The position numbers and the translations under genes were made by a program. A DNA stretch of 64,000 bases from Litsea cubeba. Taxonomy: Eukaryota; Streptophyta; Magnoliopsida; Laurales; Lauraceae. Under the pieces are notes generated by a model, which was given only the letters and a program-made list of their open reading frames with translations, did not search any database and was not told the DNA's origin. Shown here piece by piece: positions 36,059 through 46,903 of the stretch; positions within the stretch are counted from its first letter, which is position 1, and each line of letters opens with the position of its first letter. The DNA lies in NCBI GenBank assembly GCA_012931725.1, contig CM022946.1, positions 55,946,164 through 56,010,163 on the forward strand, in the 5' to 3' direction.

Positions 36059-36287
36059 TGTCATTAATGGAAGAAGCATTCAGATATGAGAGAAAGAGAG
36101 AGAGATGTGGAGATGAAAGTCGTCCTTTGCATGGTCGACTGAGAGCTATCTTTAAAGGGTTAAATCCCTGATTACATTCTAACAATGCTTATCTATTAAT
36201 TACACTTGGATTTAGATCCATACTAATAGCTAACAACTAACTAGTGAATGGGCCTGATATATTGGACCTGGAGGCCCAGGATTGACA
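36059..36287 (-). repeat. 5' LTR of nested copia
   Basis: 229 bp. As it is the upstream LTR on the minus strand, it would contain the promoter of the element. Confidence 0.95.
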
Positions 36288-36292
36288 AAGTA

Positions 36293-37036
36293 TAGCTTTA
36301 ATTTTATCGGGGTTTGCCTCAATTCCCCTTTGGTTGACCATGAAGCCCAAGAATTTTCCTGACCCTACGTCAAAGGTGCATTTCTCAGGATTCAACTTCA
36401 TGCGATAAGACCTGAGAACATTGAAAGTTTCTTGGAGATGGTCGATGTGATCTGTCGCGGCGAGGCTCTTCACCAACATGTCATCCACATAAACCTCCAT
36501 GGTTTGCCCAATCTGGGAGCGAAACATTTTGTTCACTAGGCGCTGGTAGGTTGCACCTGCGTTTTTCAGCCCGAAGGGCATGACTCTGTAGCAGTAGGTC
36601 CCCTTCGGAGTGATGAAGGACGTTTTTTCCCGGTCTTGGGGGTGCATGCAGATCTGGTTGTATCCAGAATAAGCATCCAGGAAGGAGAGCAGTTCATGTC
36701 CTGCTGTGCCGTCGATGAGGAGGTCAATCCGTGGCAGCAGATAGCTATCCTTCGGACATGCCTTGTTGAGCTCTGTGAAGTCGACGCAGAGGCGCCACTT
36801 CCCATTTGTTTTTGTCACCATCACTACATTTGAGAGCCATTCAGATATGCTACTTCCCTGACCGCCCCATTTTCTATTAGCTTCCCGACCTCCTTGTCCA
36901 TTGCTTGGGCCCTTTCAGTGGAGGCGCCCCTTAGCTTTTGTCGAACAAGCTTGTGGCGAGGGTCGACATTGAGGTGATGGGTGGCGACCTCGGGGTCAAT
37001 TCCTTCAAGGTCCGCATGTGACCATGCGAAAATGCT
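36293..37036 (-). pseudogene. Tat gypsy reverse transcriptase, N-terminal part
   Basis: The minus strand reads FAWSHADLEGIDPEVATHHLNV, then KWRLCVDFTELNKACPKDSYLLPRID, FLDAYSGYNQI, YCYRVMPFGLKNAGATYQRLVNKMF, EVYVDDMLVKS (catalytic YVDD intact) and GFMVNQRGIEANPDKIKAIL. There the copia target site AAGTA interrupts it. Two frameshifts are visible: near 37033, at the protease-RT junction (NNE to IFAWSH), and near 36846, where one C is missing in the AY-EWLSN region. The remaining half lies at 30935-30261. Confidence 0.9.
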
Positions 37037-37619
37037 CATTATTTCTTAGAAAATCTGTTAACTGGCTGACCAGATCCTCTGAAAGAGAAGAGCCAATGTA
37101 CACTCTTCTGTCAGGATATTCTTCATTTAAGACCAGAGGGGTTAGTTCTTCAACTGGTTCTCCTCTTTCTGTAGTGGCGTCATCCCTCGGGTCCAAGATT
37201 TCAACTTGCAACGCCTCCTGCGTCTTCTTGGCCTTCATTGAGGAGACATAGCACTCTCTTGCTGCTACCTGGTCCCCTCTTTCCTCCCCGACTCCATTCG
37301 GGGTTGGAAAGCGGAGGATGAGATGGTAGGTGGAGATGACGGCTCTTAATGCGTTAAGAGCAGGTCGCCCTATTATAATGTTATAGGCTGACGGGCAGTC
37401 TATCACCAAGAAGTTAACCATTGTAGTGAAACTTCGAGGTGCTGCCCCGACAGTGACTGGCAGTGTGATTACCCCTAGGGGATACACTTTCTCCCCTGAA
37501 AACCCAATGAGAGGGAATTTAATAGGCTGTAGCTTCGCCCGTCCCAGATTTAGCTTATCATAAGCTTCTACGAACAGGATATCTGCAGAGCTGCCACTAT
37601 CCACCAAGATCCTACGCAC
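37005..37619 (-). pseudogene. Tat gypsy aspartic protease region
   Basis: The active-site motif ILVDSGSSADILF starts almost immediately after a TAG (37620-37622), in the same frame as gag. It is followed by NFLVIDCPSAYNIIIGRPALNALRAVIST, the usual flap and C-terminal signature of Tat proteases. It would process the Gag-Pol polyprotein. The frame runs out at 37005 after the frameshift into RT. Confidence 0.88.
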
Positions 37620-39440
37620 CTAGAAATTGGCGATCGTCATAGTGAGCACCAGAGGGTCATCATGGGGGTGCTGGATCCCTTCCAAATCCTTATCTGAAAA
37701 GGATATGATTTCGTTAGCGCCAAGCCTGGGCGCCTTGGACGGGCGTGCTTCATCAGGATGCCTTGCCGTTCTGGCATGGGCTTTCATGGTAGAGAGTGAC
37801 TCTGCTAGTCCACCAGAGATAGTTCGGATTTCCCCGATGGGTTGCTGATGCTGATCCTCAAGATTGTGAGGTGGTGGTGGTGCTTGCCCCCTACCAGCAA
37901 CATACTGGCGCAGGTGACCATGTTGAATGAGATCCTCAATCTGCCTTTTGACGTCATAACAATCATCAGTGTCATGGCCATGGTCGCGATGGAAGCGACA
38001 GTATTTTGTCGGGTTCTTGCGGTTTGGAGGAGACTTCATCTTCCCAGGCCATTTTACCGCGGGGTCATCTTGTATCTGGAGCAAAATGTGTCCAACAGCG
38101 GCATTGAAGGGAGTGAATGTTTGTCAGTCTCTCTATGGAGCAGGACCAAGTCGGTCTCTGACAGGTACCCTCTCTGTCCTGCTTCGCTTGTTGCTTGTAT
38201 CTTTCTTTTCGTCTCTGTCTCGCTCCTTCCCCTTGTCCTCCATTCTAGAGGATTTCCCTCGCCTGGCCCTTGTGATATCTTCAGCATTCATGTACTTCTG
38301 GGCCTTGGCCAGTAACTCCGGCATGCTCTTTGGCGGGCGCTTCATTACTGAAAAGAGGAAACTCGACGGGCGGAGGCCTCCCAAGAAGGCTGTCATGGAC
38401 ACCTTGTCGTCGGGCTCTTCGACCTGAAGTACCTCCTCGTTAAAACAAGTGAGGTAGCTCCTGAGGCTCTCGTTTTTGTCCTGCTTTATGCTGAGCAGGT
38501 GTGTAGCAGGTTTTTGGTGGCGGCGTCCTCCAATAAAGTGTGACACGAAGGACTTGCTCAATTCCCCAAAGGTGGGGATAGAGGCTGGGGGGAGATTGGC
38601 AAACCACTGCCGGGCGGAACCCTTCAGTGTGGTTGGGAATGCCCTGCACATAATCTCGTCAGGGATATTATGCAGCTGCATTATAGTTTTATAAGTCTCC
38701 AGGTGGTCCAATGGATCCTTCGTTCCGTCAAAGGTCTCCATGGATAGCATTTTGAATTTCTGAGGAAGTGGGTAGTTCACCACGTCGGGCTTGAACGGTG
38801 TGTCTGTTCGCCTGACTAGGTAATCCACTGTCTCTGGTGCTTACGCCCTCATGGCGTTGAAGACATCAACCAGCTGATTTTGCATTTCCCTGATCTTCTC
38901 GTCCCAGCGATTGGGGGCTTCCCTAGACAGATCATGGAAATAACTCCCGTCCTCCATGCTTTGGTTTTCACTCTCCCCTTCTTGGAAATGAGGATCCTCC
39001 CCATTAGAAGAAGAGGGAGGAGGTGGAAGTCCTCCATGATTCGCTCCCCCGGGAGGTAGGGGTCCTCTAAGCTGGGCTCCATCGGGAACTCCATGAGAGG
39101 CGCCCTGGGGAACTCCCTGGGTGCCCTGGTGGACTCCATGAGGGGCGCCCTGGGGAACTCCCTGGGCGCCGCCCTGGGGATGGGCGCCCAGATGGGGAGC
39201 TCCCCAGCGTGGAGCTCTTGGAAGTCCCTGGCACGGTGCTCCTTGCGGTACTCCACCAAATTGTGCTCCTCCTTGCCCTGCCAGCATGAGTTGTATGATT
39301 TGCTGGTTTTGGGTCATCAACTGCTACATGGTCTCCAACGTTTGTTGAAGAGTAGGAGTAGGAGCATTTGAGGCAGGATTAGTTTGTGGAGGATCATCCT
39401 CGCCCTCTGCTCGTCTTGTCGATCTAGTAGTGATCACCAT
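37620..39440 (-). pseudogene. Tat gypsy gag
   Basis: The likely start is ATG at 39440 (MVITTRSTRRAEGEDD). A single frame continues to 37620 with four in-frame stops: TAG after LQQTLETM (about 39324), TAA after FNAMRA (about 38841), one after RDRLGPAP (about 38133), and TAG at 37620. Parts: a GAP/GAQ repeat region (39255-39080), the retrotransposon gag capsid core (DPLDHLETYKTIM, RQWFANLPPASI, FVSHFIGGRR), and an HC-type zinc motif (YCRFHRDHGHDTDDC). Gag packages element RNA into virus-like particles. All frames agree, so this copy died by point mutation. Confidence 0.88.
39080..39257. repeat. ggcgccctggggaactcc minisatellite in Tat gag
   Basis: Two long copies of 'ctccatgag-ggcgccctggggaactccctggg' (39091 and 39136) and several partial ones with ggcgccc cores run to 39190 and beyond. 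Read on the minus strand they encode repeated VPQGAPHGV/GAQ units in gag. It is the third GGCGCC-cored array of this element. Confidence 0.85.
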
Positions 39441-39473
39441 AATTTTGAAAGAAGGATGAGAACTTTTGTGTTT

Positions 39474-39492
39474 TCCCACAGACGGCGCCAAA
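39474..39492 (-). promoter_or_regulatory. Primer-binding site of the Tat gypsy element
   Basis: On the element strand TTTGGCGCCGTCTGTGGG begins 1 nt after the 5' LTR. This non-Met primer site is shared by Tat-lineage elements and fixes the minus-strand orientation. Confidence 0.88.
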
Positions 39493-39493
39493 C

Positions 39494-40072
39494 TGATGAT
39501 GACTAAATTAGTTTCGGACACCACCGGTCAAGTAATAAATGACGAATGGGGTAATTAAAGAGGAGAGAGATATTATAGTGGTTCGGTCAGTATGACCTAC
39601 GTCAACTTCAGAATGGCAGAGGTCGCTGAATGTTTATATATCGAGTGTGCAGAGATTCCAAGGTAGGAGAATAAAAGAAAGTGTGTAGAAAGGAAATATT
39701 TCTTACCCCCTAAGTGCTGGTGGGGCTCTTCTATTTATAGTCTTCCCCTAACAGATGGGGACGACTTTACAACAACGTTAGCTGTACTTTGATGGAGTCT
39801 TCGAATTACCCTCGATAGACGAGGCAGGTGAGATATTCTCCGCAGGAATTGGTAAAAGTGGGTTAACGACTCTTTCTGAAGCGACGTGAGTTGCCTTAAC
39901 GTGGCCAGACTTCGTAGAGTTGAGGTCCGAACCTCAATGGACTCGGATCTTCACAGATTTAGGCCCTGGCTCGTCATGGACCGGGTCACTTGGGCCTGAC
40001 TCATCGTCAAAGACTGGGTCACTTGCACCCGACTCATCATTACAAACTGGGTCACTTGGACCTGACTCATCA
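39494..40072 (-). repeat. 5' LTR of the Tat gypsy element
   Basis: 579 bp. By hand count it has about 26 substitutions and no indels relative to 24569-25147. Mismatches look like mostly C/T and G/A transitions. Confidence 0.93.
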
Positions 40073-40402
40073 AATAGTATTCACATGGATATGCGGATGA
40101 ACAGTGCTCCGGACGTGATGTTATGTTGTCCGGTTCTTGCTTTAGAAACCTATTAGATGGGTCCCGAAATTAAGATCTGAACCGTCCATCATGTAGAGAA
40201 TTCTCAAAAGTTCTAGTGGACGAATTTTCATCCCTTGATTCATCATATATCTCAAGATGTTTATAAAAAAAGGTCTATAATTTTAAATTTTATTTTTTAA
40301 TTTTTGTGGGACCCATAATGAAATCCAAACCGTCCGCCAAAAATGTTGAGGAGATCAAATTTTAGAGGTTGATTCATCATGGATAGTGAGAAAATTCAAA
40401 AA

Positions 40403-43246
40403 AACTTGAGACCATTGGCATCTCTATTTTTCACCTCTATTTGTCTAAATCGGAGAGAGGTTGGAAAAGGTAGAGTGTTTGGTAGATGACTTTATCCTCT
40501 TCCTACTTTAGAGGAGTAGAGGCAAATCCTCTAAAATTGAAATGCCCACTTTCTAGGCATGTGAAAAATAGAGACATGGCCTCTAAAAAACATAGAGGCG
40601 GAAGCTATTTTGAGGACGAAAATGCCCATAGACGGTGTTTGATTGACAACGAAAATCCTTTGAACAAAACGAAAGCCCCGTTCATTATAGAGCTCGACCG
40701 AGGAGAGGAGAAAACGAAAGTCCAAACGCCAGAACGTCATCTCGATCAACCTTCTCCTCTCCGCTGCCGGCCAGTCGACTATACACTGGTATTCCTCCCT
40801 CTCGCTCTACTTCTCTGTCATTCAAGGCTTCCAAAGGAACTTTTTTTTTTTTTTTAGAGAGAGACAGTTTTAGGGTTCCTAATGGATTTTACTTTACTTT
40901 TTTTTTTTCAATTGACACTAGACATCAAAATCCCCATAACCATAAAACCCAATCTCCATTACTGATTGAGTTGGATTGTTGCAGGTTGTGCATTGGAGCA
41001 GGAAACAGAGCATAATTGCTTATCTTTATGTGCCTCCAGAATGGGTATATATTTTTACTTTGCCTTTTAGGCATGCCAGAGGAAGGTCATATATATTTTT
41101 TACTTTGCATTTTAGTGGTCATGGAGAATAATTCCTCATTTTGATGTGCCTCCAGAATTGTATATTTTTCATTGTGCATTTTAGTAGATCCTGCTGCAAT
41201 TAGGGTTTTCATAAATATATGTATTAGAATTTCTTTCATGGATGTAGATTTCATTTTATCTTGATGTTTATGTTGATTTGATGCAGTTCTAGATTAAAGT
41301 CATGGTTTCTTATCCGATTTGTATGCGGGACTTGCCTTGTGTTGTTAGAGTCAGCATTTTAACTAGAATATATTGGTCTTAAGCGACCTAGTTATTGCTC
41401 TGTTCAATCATGATGAAAAGTGTGATATTGTTTTCCACAGTTCTTCTATGAATATGAATTGTTTGAATGTGAAAACAAGGCTTCCAGCAACAACAAACAC
41501 CAAACAGCTCAGCTTCTCGATGATAACGAGCATAAATGAAGATCAAAAGAAGGCCCATACCCTTCATGTGGCTTTTTTTTCTGTTATGTCTGTGGTTTTA
41601 GGTTCAATCCTCATTTAAGTTCAAACCACCTATAATTTTTGCCCAATTCTCTCTCTTAATCTAGTCCTTGTATCATGTAGGTGCTTCATTTACAGTGGAA
41701 TATGGAAAGATGGGACTGAATGATGACATGTTTTGTATGAGTGCCCGGGACCTAAGCTGGGGCAAGACATCTTTAGTTATGAAGAAAAAAATATCAAAGT
41801 TAACTTCTGATAATTCAGTTTTATGAATGAATGGTGAGGAGCTATTGTTCTATAGGTGCTTGTATGAAAAATCTAATATCTTACAAGTGGGCTTCATAAT
41901 ATAGATTTTCCCTGTATGTATCACATCTTGTGATACTTTCAGCTATACATGAATGACCGCTTCTTTTGTAATTGGCATGAAAAAACTACTACTTGATGGC
42001 ATTTACCTTATTGTTAACCAATTTTTTGTTGCTCTTGTTAACAAATGTGTATTGTTATAGGAATCCATATGGGAAGAAACAATTTCAGAATACAAATGTG
42101 TATTGTTGTATTTAACTTGTTACTTTGACTTGATGTCAGTCTCTTCTACAATTTTGTATCAGAAGCTCTGGTCAATTATTCCTTTCTGTGGTTTGGTTGG
42201 GGATTGCAGGAAGTGAATGGCTTTAAGACTTGCTTAATCAGTCTATATGAAGAAATACTCACATTAGATTTGTATGAAGAGAAACTCACATCATACAAAT
42301 ATGTGTATAATATCTGTAGGATGTGGAGATGAATGTTGTTGTTTGCAGGCTCTTGTTTGTGAGATAAGAGTTAGAGTGTTTGTTTGTTGGGTTTTTGCAG
42401 ATGCTTGTGAAGGTATTTGAAAGGCTTAGATGAAGTGTGAAAAAAGCTCAAAAGCACAAGACTGGAACAAATGCAAATGACAACTAGATGAAGATGTTAC
42501 AATCATCTCAACCTTTGCATTGGTTGGTAATTATTTGTTGTTTGTAAATTGAGGAATCAAGGGAATCAAATGGTCTCATTTACTGACATTCTTCCTTTCT
42601 ATTTTCAGGATAAGAGTGCCCGGAGCAACTTTTGAAGCAAAGAGCTGAAGAGACTATATGTAACTTGAGCACGATTTCTTCAACTATGGAGTGATAGTTT
42701 TAAATTTGTGTTTTTTTAAGGGTGGGGTTCATTTTCTACCAACTATTTTGTTGGGTTGTGTTTATTTTGTTGAAAGGATGTTTGAATATGAATATGAAGT
42801 GGAATGAATTTTCCTGTTTTATTTTTTGATGGTTTTGGAATGGAAATGGATGTTGGGTGTGTAGTAGATGGTGTGTGATGATGGAATGATGGAGATAATA
42901 TATAATTGTGTTTGACGTTGTAATTTTTAAATTGTTTACAAGTTACCGGCCATATTTTGATGGAAATGATTGTAGTTTTCAAATGATAAGAGATTATGAT
43001 GTTATGTTATGTGTGTTGAGGGCATATTTTGATGAAAATGTGCATAAGTTCATTTTTTATATAATGACAGAAGATACTCCTCTAAAAGGAGGCAAACCCC
43101 TCTAAAAAGAGGGGGCATACCAAATGGTCTATTTGAAGTAGACCAATTCATTACCAAATACGTTTTTTTTGGTCCAGCCTCTTTTTTTTTATAGCTCTAT
43201 TTTGAATGGTGTATCGGAAAAAGAGTAGAGATACCAAACAGCCCTA
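40403..43246. mobile_element. Possible second TIR element inside the Harbinger-like element
   Basis: The left side reads ttggcatctctatttttcacc (from about 40409). The right side, reverse-complemented, reads ttggtatctctactctttttcc (to about 43240). Sub-terminal regions both carry 'tttagaggagtagaggcaaa(t/c)cctct'-like sequence in opposite orientation. The interior is AT-rich, with repeated 'gtgcctccagaat ... tttactttgc(c/a)ttttag' phrases, and has no transposase. No clean target duplication was found, so the exact ends are uncertain. Confidence 0.4.
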
Positions 43247-43399
43247 GTATATATAAATCCGCAGCTTCCTTTTATTTGACAAACCTGGAGTGAGGTGAAT
43301 CCTGTTCATAGGAATCCTCAGCCAGGATACTACCGTAGGAGAAGAACGAAAGAATCCTCTTGACAGAGGATTACTATCCCATTGCCAAACGTGCCCTTA

Positions 43400-43812
43400 A
43401 GGTATTCGGAAAACAAACAGTAATAAACCTATTCCAACCCTACTAAACCAAAACCCCAATTACATTCATGTATTTGGAAAATACCCATAAACAATCATCA
43501 TATTTCAATCATCATATTTCAAGCTAAGTATGCATCAAAATCCACCCAAATTAGATACCCAATGCGCAAGATCCATAACCGGATAGGGTTTCTCAGAAAA
43601 ACAAACAAACAAACAAATAAATAAATAAAATGGAAAATGGGTTTCCAGAATCAAGAGAAACGTTAGGGTTTATGCTCATTGTTGTATCGTTTACAGTTTA
43701 CACCGATCGATGTTTTTGTAATGTTTGGGTAACTAGGAAAGGCATTAATATCAAATAATAACAGAAAACAGAGATGGATTGAGAGAGGGGGGGGGGGGGG
43801 GGGGAGTCTCAC
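43400..43812 (-). other. Probable beginning of OMA1 5' intron, or promoter-proximal sequence
   Basis: AT-rich sequence with 'gatagggtttctcag' and 'acgttagggtttatg' phrases, of the kind common near plant transcription starts, plus a poly-G run (about 43789-43804). If the exon at 43813 is real, this is intronic on the minus strand and was adjacent to 24059 before the nest inserted. Confidence 0.35.
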
Positions 43813-45185
43813 CAAACCCAAGATCCAAATGGAGCATACGTGCAGGATTCGAAGGCCAGCTGCTCTACTGCACGCAGTAAGCGGAAGGAGAAATCAAGAG
43901 CGAGTGAGAAAAGGAGGTGTGTAGAAGCTACTATCTTTTGAAGACACGCTTTTGGAACATGCTAGCAAACCACACTCAGGTTACACATGGTAACAGCCGG
44001 AAAGCCCAACTCAACTGAGCAAAATGAAATTCATATTTGCTGTATTTACGCGTTGGGGCATGACCGCATGACTAACCCATGGGGTATTCTAAGAATTTTA
44101 CCCAACTAAGAGTTGATTTCAATCTAAGATTCGCCATTTGATAAAAAGATTAATACAATTTTATGCATTGTTTGTTATCACGGGTTTCTTTTATCAACAG
44201 CAATTTTACAATGGGACCAGCTCCCATTGAGATAAATTTTGGAAATTACACTTATAGTGGGAGGTAATATCCTTCTGAATCAGAACCTGACTTGAAGGAG
44301 TGGAACACTTAAGTGTGCCCACATATTGAAAAATCTGAGCCGCCTAAAATAGACACCCTCCCACTTTATAGGTATCCTCAAGTTTTTACACCATTAGGAG
44401 AGATTGGTTGTTTGATGAAATATTTGATTACCCCAATCTTATGCGTTTTTCATCATCGCACTTTCTTTTATATCAAATATCCCATCGTATAGTGGGACCA
44501 CTAGGGTAAATTTTTGGAGAGCCTTGATCTTTGGATTTATCTTGAACAAGAGGAAATTTAGTGCGGCCCACTTATTAAAATTCTAAGCCGTTTAAAGGAG
44601 ACACCCCCTTTCAATGCATGGGGTATATCAAATTTTACTACTAGGAATTGGTCACACGGTTGTGAGTGTAGATGAAAATATTTTTAGGAAAAGTATGTTT
44701 CCTAGAAAGTTTGGAAAGAAATACTACATCTTCTAGACATCCAACTTTGAGGATTTGAGGTGAATTTGGGTCCCTTCCATAAAAAAAATAAAAAATAAAA
44801 AAAATACCCTTTCACATTGAATTTCTCTCAGGTTCACACAAGGAGAGAATCGCAATTGTCAAGTCCACAAGCTTAGTGTCAACTCAAATTATCTGATTTT
44901 GAACATTATTTTATAATTAAAAAAAATTCCCATTACAATAGCCTTATTCAAAACAAATCAATGAAATACACATTTGTGCTCAGTTGCTCTCATTTTCTTT
45001 ATATTAAGATCTCGTTTGTTTCCTATTGATTAAATTGGAATTACTTGTTTGAGTTAATGGTTGCTTTTATTAGATTTTATCCATGTGCAACTGATCCATG
45101 AAACTCAAGTTTAATTTAAAATCATCAATATATTTTATCATTATAATTGTCAAAGCATTGCCCCGGCTATATTGTGGTCGATTAC
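43810..45185. repeat. Tandem duplication, copy 1 (1,376 bp)
   Basis: It starts caccaaaccc and is followed without spacer by a near-identical copy (45186-46558), i.e. a head-to-tail duplication offset 1,376 bp. There are no LTR-like or TIR-like termini and no coding domain. Only a handful of differences were noticed (for example ttctaagccg vs ttcaaagccg, gaattt vs ggattt, and the A-rich run near 44790). Confidence 0.93.
43813..43945 (-). other. Candidate first (5' UTR) exon of OMA1
   Basis: On the minus strand this C/T-rich stretch ends ...ggatcttgggtttg followed by gtgaga, a good donor site. The next compatible acceptor on this strand before a coding start is ccttag at 22793, just before the OMA1 ATG, and all sequence between 24060 and 43396 is transposon. 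Removing that nest leaves a 1.7-kb intron of ordinary size. An upstream ATG in this exon would be in frame with OMA1 through such a splice. No RNA evidence; the exon start is arbitrary. The second duplicate (45189-45321) keeps the exon but has gtgtaa as donor. Confidence 0.33.
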
Positions 45186-46558
45186 ACCAAACCCAAGATC
45201 CAAATGGAGCATACGTGCAGGATTCGAAGGCCAGCTGCTCTACTGCACGCAGTAAGCGGAAGGAGAAATCAAGAGCGAGTGAGAAAAGGAGGTGTGTAGA
45301 AGCTACTATCTTTTGAAGACACGCTTTTGGAACATGCTAGCAAACCACACTCAGGTTACACATGGTAACAGCCGGAAAGCCCAACTCAACTGAGCAAAAT
45401 GAAATTCATATTTGCTGTATTTACGCGTTGGGGCATGACCGCATGACTAACCCATGGGGTATTCTAAGAATTTTACCCAACTAAGAGTTGATTTCAATCT
45501 AAGATTCGCCATTTGATAAAAAGATTAATACAATTTTATGCATTGTTTGTTATCACGGGTTTCTTTTATCAACAGCAATTTTACAATGGGACCAGCTCCC
45601 ATTGAGATAAATTTTGGAAATTACACTTATAGTGGGAGGTAATATCCTTCTGAATCAGAACCTGACTTGAAGGAGTGGAACACTTAAGTGTGCCCACATA
45701 TTGAAAAATCTGAGCCGCCTAAAATAGACACCCTCCCACTTTATAGGTATCCTCAAGTTTTTACACCATTAGGAGAGATTGGTTGTTTGATGAAATATTT
45801 GATTACCCCAATCTTATGCGTTTTTCATCATCGCACTTTCTTTTATATCAAATATCCCATCGTATAGTGGGACCACTAGGGTAAATTTTTGGAGAGCCTT
45901 GATCTTTGGATTTATCTTGAACAAGAGGAAATTTAGTGCGGCCCACTTATTAAAATTCAAAGCCGTTTAAAGGAGACACCCCCTTTCAATGCATGGGGTA
46001 TATCAAATTTTACTACTAGGAATTGGTCACACGGTTGTGAGTGTAGATGAAAATATTTTTAGGAAAAGTATGTTTCCTAGAAAGTTTGGAAAGAAATACT
46101 ACATCTTCTAGACATCCAACTTTGAGGATTTGAGGTGGATTTGGGTCCCTTCCATAAAAAAAATAAAAAAAAAAAAAATACCCTTTCACATTGAATTTCT
46201 CTCAGGTTCACACAAGGAGAGAATCGCAATTGTCAAGTCCACAAGCTTAGTGTCAACTCAAAATATCTGATTTTGAACATTATTTTATAATTAAAAAAAA
46301 TTCCCATTACAATAGCCTTATTCAAAACAAATCAATGAAATACACATTTGTGCTCAGTTGCTCTCATTTTCTTTATATTAAGATCTCGTTTGTTTCCTAT
46401 TGATTAAATTGGAATTACTTGTTTGAGTTAATGGTTGCTTTTATTAGATTTTATCCATGTGCAACTGATCCATGAAACTCAAGTTTAATTTAAAATCATC
46501 AATATATTTTATCATCATAATTGTCAAAGCATTGCCCCGGCTATATTGTGGTCGATTA
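45186..46558. repeat. Tandem duplication, copy 2 (1,373 bp)
   Basis: Second copy of 43810-45185, ending gtggtcgatta. The net 3-bp length change comes mainly from the A-rich run near 46160. The sequence after 46559 (catcaatttaactcc) is unique. Confidence 0.93.
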
Positions 46559-46894
46559 CATCAATTTAACTCCAGTTTGTAAAGACCCAGAATTTATTTC
46601 TCCTATATAATCTGGCGACTCATCCAAGTGGGCCGTATAAAGTCATCTCACTCATCTCAACATCTCACTAGAACATTTTCCTATACATGCATGTAAATTA
46701 TATATACATATTATATATGTGTATCTTTTTTATATATATAACTCCACTACATGTCCATGTCCTAGCCAAGAACTATATGGACCTACAGCTTGAACTAAAA
46801 CTCCAGTGTAGTAGATAAAAACCTATAGCCGAAAATGTGCCCCTAAATTAAATGTTTCTCTGAGTTGGGAAAATCCATTATACCTCCAAGATGA
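46559..46894. other. Noncoding spacer
   Basis: AT-rich, with tatata tracts around 46700-46740. No gene or transposon signal that I can support. Confidence 0.5.
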
Positions 46895-46903
46895 AATCCA
46901 AAT

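Larger units (their letters stand above)
30941..36287 (-). mobile_element. Young Ty1/copia retrotransposon inserted in the Tat RT gene
   Basis: Two 229-bp LTRs (30941-31169 and 36059-36287) are identical by eye, start TGTCATTAAT and end GGATTGACA. The target duplication AAGTA is at 30936-30940 and 36288-36292. A primer-binding site complementary to initiator tRNA-Met adjoins the right LTR, and a polypurine tract (read on minus from accccccctcaa, 31170-31180) adjoins the left one. The 5.35-kb element runs right to left. Short LTRs and the gag type suggest the Ale/Retrofit lineage, at moderate certainty. Only one disabling lesion is visible, so it is a recent arrival. Confidence 0.95.
24569..40072 (-). 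mobile_element. Tat-type Ty3/gypsy retrotransposon, minus strand, 15.5 kb with nested copia
   Basis: The two 579-bp LTRs (24569-25147 and 39494-40072) start TGATGATG and end TGACTCATCA. The flanking target duplication is AATAG (24564-24568 and 40073-40077). A primer-binding site next to the right LTR and gag, protease, RT-RNH, a second archaeal-type RNase H and integrase in that order all read right to left, so the right LTR is the 5' LTR. A dual RNase H and the TTTGGCGCCGTC primer site are marks of the Tat lineage (Retand/Ogre/Grande group). By hand count the LTRs differ at about 26 of 579 positions. The element contains a copia insertion (30941-36287) in RT. Multiple stops and frameshifts make it defective. 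Minus the copia and its AAGTA copy it is about 10.2 kb. Confidence 0.93.
24060..43396. mobile_element. PIF/Harbinger-like TIR element, split by nested insertions
   Basis: The left end reads GGGCACGTTTGGCAATGG (24060-24077) and the right end is its exact reverse complement (43379-43396). Both are flanked by TTA (24057-24059 and 43397-43399), the 3-bp target duplication typical of PIF/Harbinger and Tourist-like elements. Without the gypsy element and one AATAG copy (24569-40077) the element is about 3.8 kb. The pre-insertion interior holds two diverged direct copies of a roughly 350-bp segment (24210-24563 and 40090-40411), sharing phrases such as 'attaagatctgaac(c/t)gtccatcatg'. No transposase ORF was found, so it looks nonautonomous. 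It is the outermost layer of the nest. Confidence 0.78.

Noticed and set aside
40486..40857. 123-codon ORF in the inner TIR element
   Set aside because: No transposase or known motif, ends in a poly-T encoded Phe run, and lies in sub-terminal repeat sequence.
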